Made by a program: the position numbers and the translations under genes. The notes under the pieces were generated by a model. The model was not told where the DNA came from, made no database searches, and saw nothing but the letters and a program-made list of their open reading frames with translations. From NCBI GenBank assembly GCA_010094025.1, contig ML991893.1, forward strand, positions 1 through 38,906: DNA of 38,906 nt. The letters run 5' to 3'. Within the stretch, counting starts at the first letter, position 1. The number at the start of each line of letters is the position of its first letter. Below are positions 33,566-38,906 of the stretch, piece by piece. Origin of the DNA: Viridothelium virens. Taxonomy: Eukaryota; Ascomycota; Dothideomycetes; Trypetheliales; Trypetheliaceae.

Positions 33566-35707
33566 AGCTAAAGTATTTTTAATTATATATAAACTAAACT
33601 TATAAAACTTAGCTATAATATATTTTATATTTTACATATTATTTTTAAAGCTGTAAAATAAGAATAATTTTATTTTTTTACTTTAATATTACTTCTGTAT
33701 AAACTTTCTAAACAAAAGGTAATATAATTTATAATATAAAAATAGTATTAAATGTAAAGCAAAATAATATAAAAAAATAAAAGTATTTTATTAAATAAAA
33801 GGGTTATAATAATAAAAAAAACTTTTAAAAACCTATAACTTATTTTAATACAGCTTTACTAAATACATATTAAAAGTATTAAAAATAGGTTATATAAAAT
33901 AGACTTAAAATAACTTAAAATAAGTTAAAAAATACTAATATATATAAATTAAATATATTTACAGTTAAACATAGCTAGGGATATTTATAAATTCTAAAAA
34001 AAAAAAAAAATTTAAATAATAATAATAAATAATTACTTTTTATTTTATATTTTTTTTATAAAATAGATTTTTATAATTTTAATAGTACTGAGAAATATTA
34101 TTTAGAATTAAAAAAACCCTAATAAAAAAAAATAAAAACTATTTTAATATATATAATTTTACAGAATTCTTAGTAAAACTCTTAGCTAGATTATAAATAA
34201 AAAAGAACTATTAAAAAATTACTAATAAATTATTTTTTTAGACTGGTAAAAAAAGTACTATTTACTAATAAAACTATTAATAAATAATATTTTAAACACC
34301 AGTTAAAAAAAAATTAGCTAAAACAAAAAATCTAGCTAAATTCTAATAGAAATTTAGCCTAAAAAATTCTAGCCTAAAATAATCTAAATAAGTTTATATA
34401 TATACAGAGGAAGTTAGATAAAAATATCTACAGCTTTATTAGATTTATTTAATTATTAAAAGTATTTATAAATAAATTAAAAAGCAAACCACTTTATAAA
34501 TATTTTAAAAAAACTATTTTATATTATTAAAATTTATATTATATATATATATATAAAAAAAGGTAAAAAAAGTTTTTTAAGAATTAATTAGCCTATTTTA
34601 TACTATTTTATACTATTTTTATTTATTTATTATTTTTATCCTTTTTATTATTATTATTTTTATATACTAGCTTTTTATTAGATGTGTAATTTTTTATTAG
34701 CTTTTATAAAAAAGCTCATAACTAATTATATTAATAATAAGTATATTTTAGCTTATTTTTTATATATTTAAGCTCAGTTTTTTTTACTTTTTTAGGTATA
34801 ATATTATATTTTAACTGTAAATAATTTTTATTAGCTTTTCATTATACTAATCTATACTATTTTAGCCTAAAAATATATATATATATATATTTTATAAAAA
34901 TAAATGTTTTTTAATTTTATTTTTTTATATTCTCTGTTAGCTTTATAGTCTTTTTTTTATATTAAATTAAATAATAGCAGTTTTAGACCTATTACAACTT
35001 TTTAAATATATAAAAAACTTAAGTAAATTTAATACAGCTATAATAAATATACAAACTATTAGCTTACTTTTAATAATTCTTATTTATAGTAAATAGAATT
35101 AAACAGTGCTATTTTTTATTATATTATACTTACTAGTTAAGCTTAATTAGTATTTATATTATAAGCTTTTTTACAGCTTTTTTATTTTTTATAAGTTAAT
35201 TATTATTACTGTAATAGGTAATTAGCTTAATTTTAAATTATTAGATAAAAGAATTTAGCTTATTAAATAGCTTAGGCTAATTAATACTAATTTATACTAT
35301 GTAGAATTAAATATATATATAAAAATAATTCTAACTATTAAAAAAGTATGCTAAATATATATTAATTATTATAATATTATTATAAATATTATAAACTTAA
35401 TTAAATTTTTTAAAATTCTAATTAGTAAAAGAGTAATAAAAAAATCCACACACCTTTTCAACAGACTATTCATTATAATTCTAATTAAATAATATAGATA
35501 AATATTTAGATTAGATTTATTATTTAGTATATTATTTACACAGTTTTTTTTTACTAATATCTTAATTACTATATATATAATAAAGGCTTATAATTTTAAA
35601 AAAAGTGTAGTAAGAACCTTTATATTTATTTTAGCTACAGTCTGTTTAAAAAACTCTAAAGTAGCTTTTTTAATTGCTACTAAAAATACTTAAATATTTT
35701 TAGTATT
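33566..35707. repeat. AT-rich, RIP-decayed block between two LTR units
   Basis: About 2.1 kb of extreme AT content with many TpA steps and short AT microsatellites (for example 34538-34555 and 34874-34890). It begins next to the minus-strand LTR and stops exactly at the plus-strand LTR (35708). No coding similarity could be read. It is probably a different, older transposon copy. Confidence 0.65.
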
Positions 35708-36116
35708 TGTTACGACCCAGCCGCGTCAAGGCTGAACGCCATCTCCTTTGTACTTGCTGCAAGCGTTCCACAGACAGGTCGTAACGGGCAGAGATCACGT
35801 GACTGATTAGTAGCGAGAAGCCACAGATCAGGGTAGAGCGGTCTAAAGCGATTACCCACGGATTGCAGGTTATCACACTGATTAACAGCGATTAACTGGA
35901 GATTAGTAAAAATCTGATTAGAGGAGGAATAGCTGTGATTAGAAGAAATTACAAGTATATATATGTAGGAGGGAATCAGCTTAACTAACTTCCTCGCGTT
36001 TTATTATTATATTAAACTGTACTTATAATTAGTTATAAGCTAAATTAAATAAGACCTTATTTAGTATAAGTTGTTTAAAGCTTAGTAACCCTTCTTATAT
36101 TATTAGATCCTTAACA
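35708..36116 (+). repeat. 5' LTR of a RIP-decayed Ty3/Gypsy retrotransposon
   Basis: It starts TGTTACGACCC, the usual opening of many fungal Gypsy LTRs, and ends TCCTTAACA (409 bp). The first 240 bp keep normal composition; the R/U5 part is AT-shifted. The leader that follows (CTCCGCTTTTATG) matches the leader of the minus-strand LTR. Gag and pol relics lie downstream on the same strand. Confidence 0.75.
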
Positions 36117-36479
36117 CTCCGCTTTTATGTAAAAAACCCTAAGACCCTTTTATAGACCTGTTATAAGCCGCGCTTATATTAGGGGGTATAAGCTTATAAT
36201 ATAATAAAATGCCCTTAAGGATAAGTTAATTAGGATCCACTCCGTGGCTAGAGTTTCGCACTAAAGCCCTATTAAAAGAAGGCAAGGTGGGACAACCCAA
36301 TAAGTATTTTGGGGAAAAAAATAAGTTAGAAGAATAATTATGCTAAATCCAGCTTTATTTTTTATTTAAAAAAATCCCAGATAATTAATAAACTTTAGTA
36401 GCCTTATTATACTTAAGAGGATAGGCCTAATAATAAATAAAACCTAAATTAACTTTATACCTTAATAATAAGGAAGATA

Positions 36480-37010
36480 CTAATAAGGTCTTTTTAAAAT
36501 TTTCTAAATTTAAAAAAGAGCTTAAAAATTTTTTTAGAATCTTTAATAAAGTTAAGATAATAAAGTAAGCAGTTTAAAAATTAATATAAAAAACTTTAGC
36601 AGCAAATTATATAATTAAGTTCTAAAAGTATTTAAATAAGTTAAAATGGAATAATAAAGCCTTATAACTTATGTACTAAAGAGGACTTAAGGATAATATT
36701 AAAAATAAGCTGATGCGGTATAATAGCGCTATTAACATATTGCAAGAATTTATTAATGCCTTAATTAAACTGGATAATAAACTTTACGCAAAATGTATAA
36801 AAAAATAATCAGCCTTATATATTTTAGCTGGATAAATTAAAGGAATTATTTAATATTAAAATAATAGCAAGCTAATAAAAGGAGTTTAGTACTCTAACCT
36901 TGCGCAAAGTAAGAAGGAAAAAAGTGCCTAAATAAAAAGAAAATGCTATGCTTATAAAAAATTAAGATATATAACAAAAAATTATTAATCTAAAAATAAA
37001 GTAAATTGCA
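36480..37010 (+). pseudogene. Dead Gypsy gag
   Basis: Readable blocks include FKKELKNFFRIFNK, LAANYIIKF*KYLNKLKWN and RGLKDNIKNKLMRYNSAIN, which follow the order of fungal Gypsy capsid proteins. Near 36944-36985 a zinc knuckle survives as CYAYKKLRYITKNY, where intact elements have CX2CX4HX4C. The cysteine and histidine losses fit G-to-A change. Stops are scattered throughout. Confidence 0.75.
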
Positions 37011-37989
37011 GAGAAGAATTTAATATAGCCACTTAAGTTTATTTAAAAGAAGATAAAATTCTTATTAATAAATTAATAAGTAATAATAATATTAAGAACT
37101 TAGATTTTTTTTAGTATTAAATATTTAATAACAAATCTAAGGCAGAAAAAAAAAGTGCTTTATAGGAAGAAGTTATTAACCCTGCAATTAGCTAAGAGGA
37201 CTTATAAACACCCACATATATAATTTAAGGAGAAGAAGTAATTTAGGATAAACACAAAAATTATATGCATTTAGTATTAAAAATAGAGGATTACCCAAAT
37301 TATTAATTTTTGGGATAATACTTACTGCAAGAATGCAATATTTATAGGGCTTATATAAGTATAAAACCTAAACTTTTATTAATAATATGGGACCAAAAAT
37401 AAAAAAACTTCTGTTATTAAAAAGAAGTCCATAAACTCTCACAACATCCCAACCATAATTAAATAATTGGATAAGAGGAATATTAAAATAATACATATAT
37501 AAAGTATTAATAGGCAAAGGAATAATATAAAAAAAAGTTATAATATTAACTCCAATATTTCACAGCATGTGGGATAAGGAGCTGTGAATTTTACTAAAAA
37601 TAGGAAGGTAATTATAGCTTACTTAATAAAAGGTTTTATAAAGAAAAGGAAATATACCCATATTATAAGCTGGGTAGTAATGTAGCTTAGGGAAGGAGCT
37701 AATCCTAATAAGGACTGTGTCTAAAATTACCCTATAAACCACCCGTGTGTAAAATAATAAACTGGCTAAAATGTGTTAGCACTATGTGTGTTAAATACCG
37801 CCAAAAGCAAGCGGATTATTATGTAAAATATTAATATAACAACCTAAATTATTATAAATATTACCTAGATTATAACAATATAAAACTGGAATAATAAAAG
37901 TACCATAAAACTACCAAAAAGATAATAAAAGAAGAGGGAAAAGTTAATAACTTCTTATAAAGGGGTTATAAGCAAGTTGTAATATAACA

Positions 37990-38906
37990 TCCCTTAATAA
38001 AGCAATAATAGGATTATTTAAGATTAAGGTTAAGATTAAAAATTAATAGGTTAAAGTAATAATTAATAATAATGCATTAATAAATATAATAGCAGCAATA
38101 ACTACTAAAAAAATTGGACTTAATACTAAGGAAAAAGAGAAGCTATATAACTTATATAAAGCTACTAAATTATAACTTGCAGGACAAAAATAAGTAAATA
38201 CTAAGACAGAATTTACTTTTATAATTACGCAAAGGCATACTAAGGAAATTTAATTTAATATTATTAATTTAATTAAATATAGCATTATACTTAGATTATT
38301 ATAATTGCGGAAGTATAACCCAGATATTAATTAGGAAATAGGGGAAGTTACATTCTTTAGGTATAAACACAGCATTACATAGAACCCCAGAGGAGTAGCA
38401 AATTGCTTTAAGGATAAAATAAAAATAAGCTATAGTGTGGCTTTAATATTAATAAATAAGGATAACTAAAAAAAATAAACTAAATCTAGCATATTTAACA
38501 CTTTAATAAAGGTAGAAGGTTAATTAAGGGATAACACAGAGCATAAAAATACTGAACTTATAATAATACCTTTTAAATACAAAAAGTATTTACTGCTTTT
38601 TAAGAAAGGGAGGGCAGACTAAGCACTGCCTCTGCATTAAATATGGGATTATAAAATAAAATTAGAGCTAGGGAAGCAACCCACTTTTAGACCTTTATAT
38701 CCCCAGTTATAAAAAGAATTAAAGATGCTTTAAGAATAGCTAAAAGAAAACCTTAAAAAAGGATTTATTTAAAAATCTAAGTTTTTAGCAGGATATCTTA
38801 TACTTTTTGTTCCCAAAAAAAGTAAAAAATTGCGATTATGTGTTAATTACCAAAAACTTAATATTATTATAATTAAGAATAAATATCCATTACTTAATAT
38901 AGCAGA
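37990..38906 (+). pseudogene. Dead Gypsy pol (protease and reverse-transcriptase start)
   Basis: At about 38071 ALINIIAA stands where the aspartic protease has ALIDSGA, with the catalytic Asp codon read as Asn (G-to-A). Next come IKYSIILRLL and LRKYNPDINWEIGEV, the conserved end of that region. The RT start reads KSKFLAGYLILFVPKKSKK then LRLCVNYQKLN and IKNKYPLLNIA, matching the Gypsy RT fingers motif with Asn for Asp. The window ends inside RT. Multiple stops make it non-functional. Confidence 0.8.

Larger units (their letters stand above)
35708..38906 (+). mobile_element. RIP-decayed Ty3/Gypsy retrotransposon, truncated by window end
   Basis: The 5' LTR is followed by a leader, a gag relic (about 36480-37010), a protease relic (about 38070-38370) and the beginning of reverse transcriptase (about 38690-38906), all on the plus strand in Gypsy order. 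Stops are frequent at former CAA, CAG and TGG codons. The 3' half and 3' LTR lie beyond the window. Confidence 0.85.

Noticed and set aside
34538-34890. AT microsatellites that could mimic a replication origin or CRISPR-like array
   Set aside because: No regular spacer-repeat pattern; these are simple AT runs in RIP-decayed DNA of a fungus.

Overview
This window comes from a filamentous ascomycete (Pezizomycotina). The evidence is short introns of about 46-140 bp with GTRNGY-type donors, two Zn2Cys6 regulators, an NACHT/ankyrin receptor, and transposon copies whose C-to-T and G-to-A decay looks like repeat-induced point mutation (RIP). A 1.86-kb Fot1/pogo transposon at the left end resembles, from memory, the size class of Parastagonospora 'Molly'. 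That hints at a Dothideomycete but does not prove it.

Layout. (1) 1-2074: RIP-decayed Fot1/pogo transposon with 52-bp terminal inverted repeats. (2) 2.7-8.2 kb: two dead genes, a fungal multi-pass membrane protein with three in-frame stops and a succinate-semialdehyde-dehydrogenase-like relic with frameshifts and a deletion. (3) 9.5-22.9 kb: five genes that all splice to open frames: Zn2Cys6 regulator 1 (656 aa), a 14-TM-type MFS exporter (548 aa), an NmrA-like NAD(P)-binding protein (348 aa, minus strand), Zn2Cys6 regulator 2 (658 aa, with a pentapeptide-like tract) and a Tri3-like acyltransferase (504 aa). This resembles the regulatory, transport and tailoring part of a secondary-metabolite or detoxification cluster, but no backbone enzyme is in the window. 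Similar CGG/CCG-rich elements lie before the MFS and NmrA genes. (4) 23.3-31.3 kb: a divergent pair, a 12-exon Rad5/HLTF-like SNF2 ATPase (943 aa, minus) and an 8-exon NLR-type receptor (1231 aa, plus: N-terminal helical domain, NACHT, two C2H2 fingers, ankyrin repeats, decayed repeated tail). They share a 569-bp intergenic region. (5) 32.16-38.9 kb: very AT-rich RIP-decayed DNA with two Ty3/Gypsy-type LTR units in opposite orientation. One has normal base composition. The other is decayed and is followed by recognisable gag, protease and reverse-transcriptase relics running off the window end.

Overall this is a gene island about 30 kb long between RIP-decayed transposon blocks, as expected for a fast-evolving accessory compartment. 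All gene models were assembled by eye from reading frames and splice signals. Each intact model sums to a whole number of codons, but none has transcript support here.
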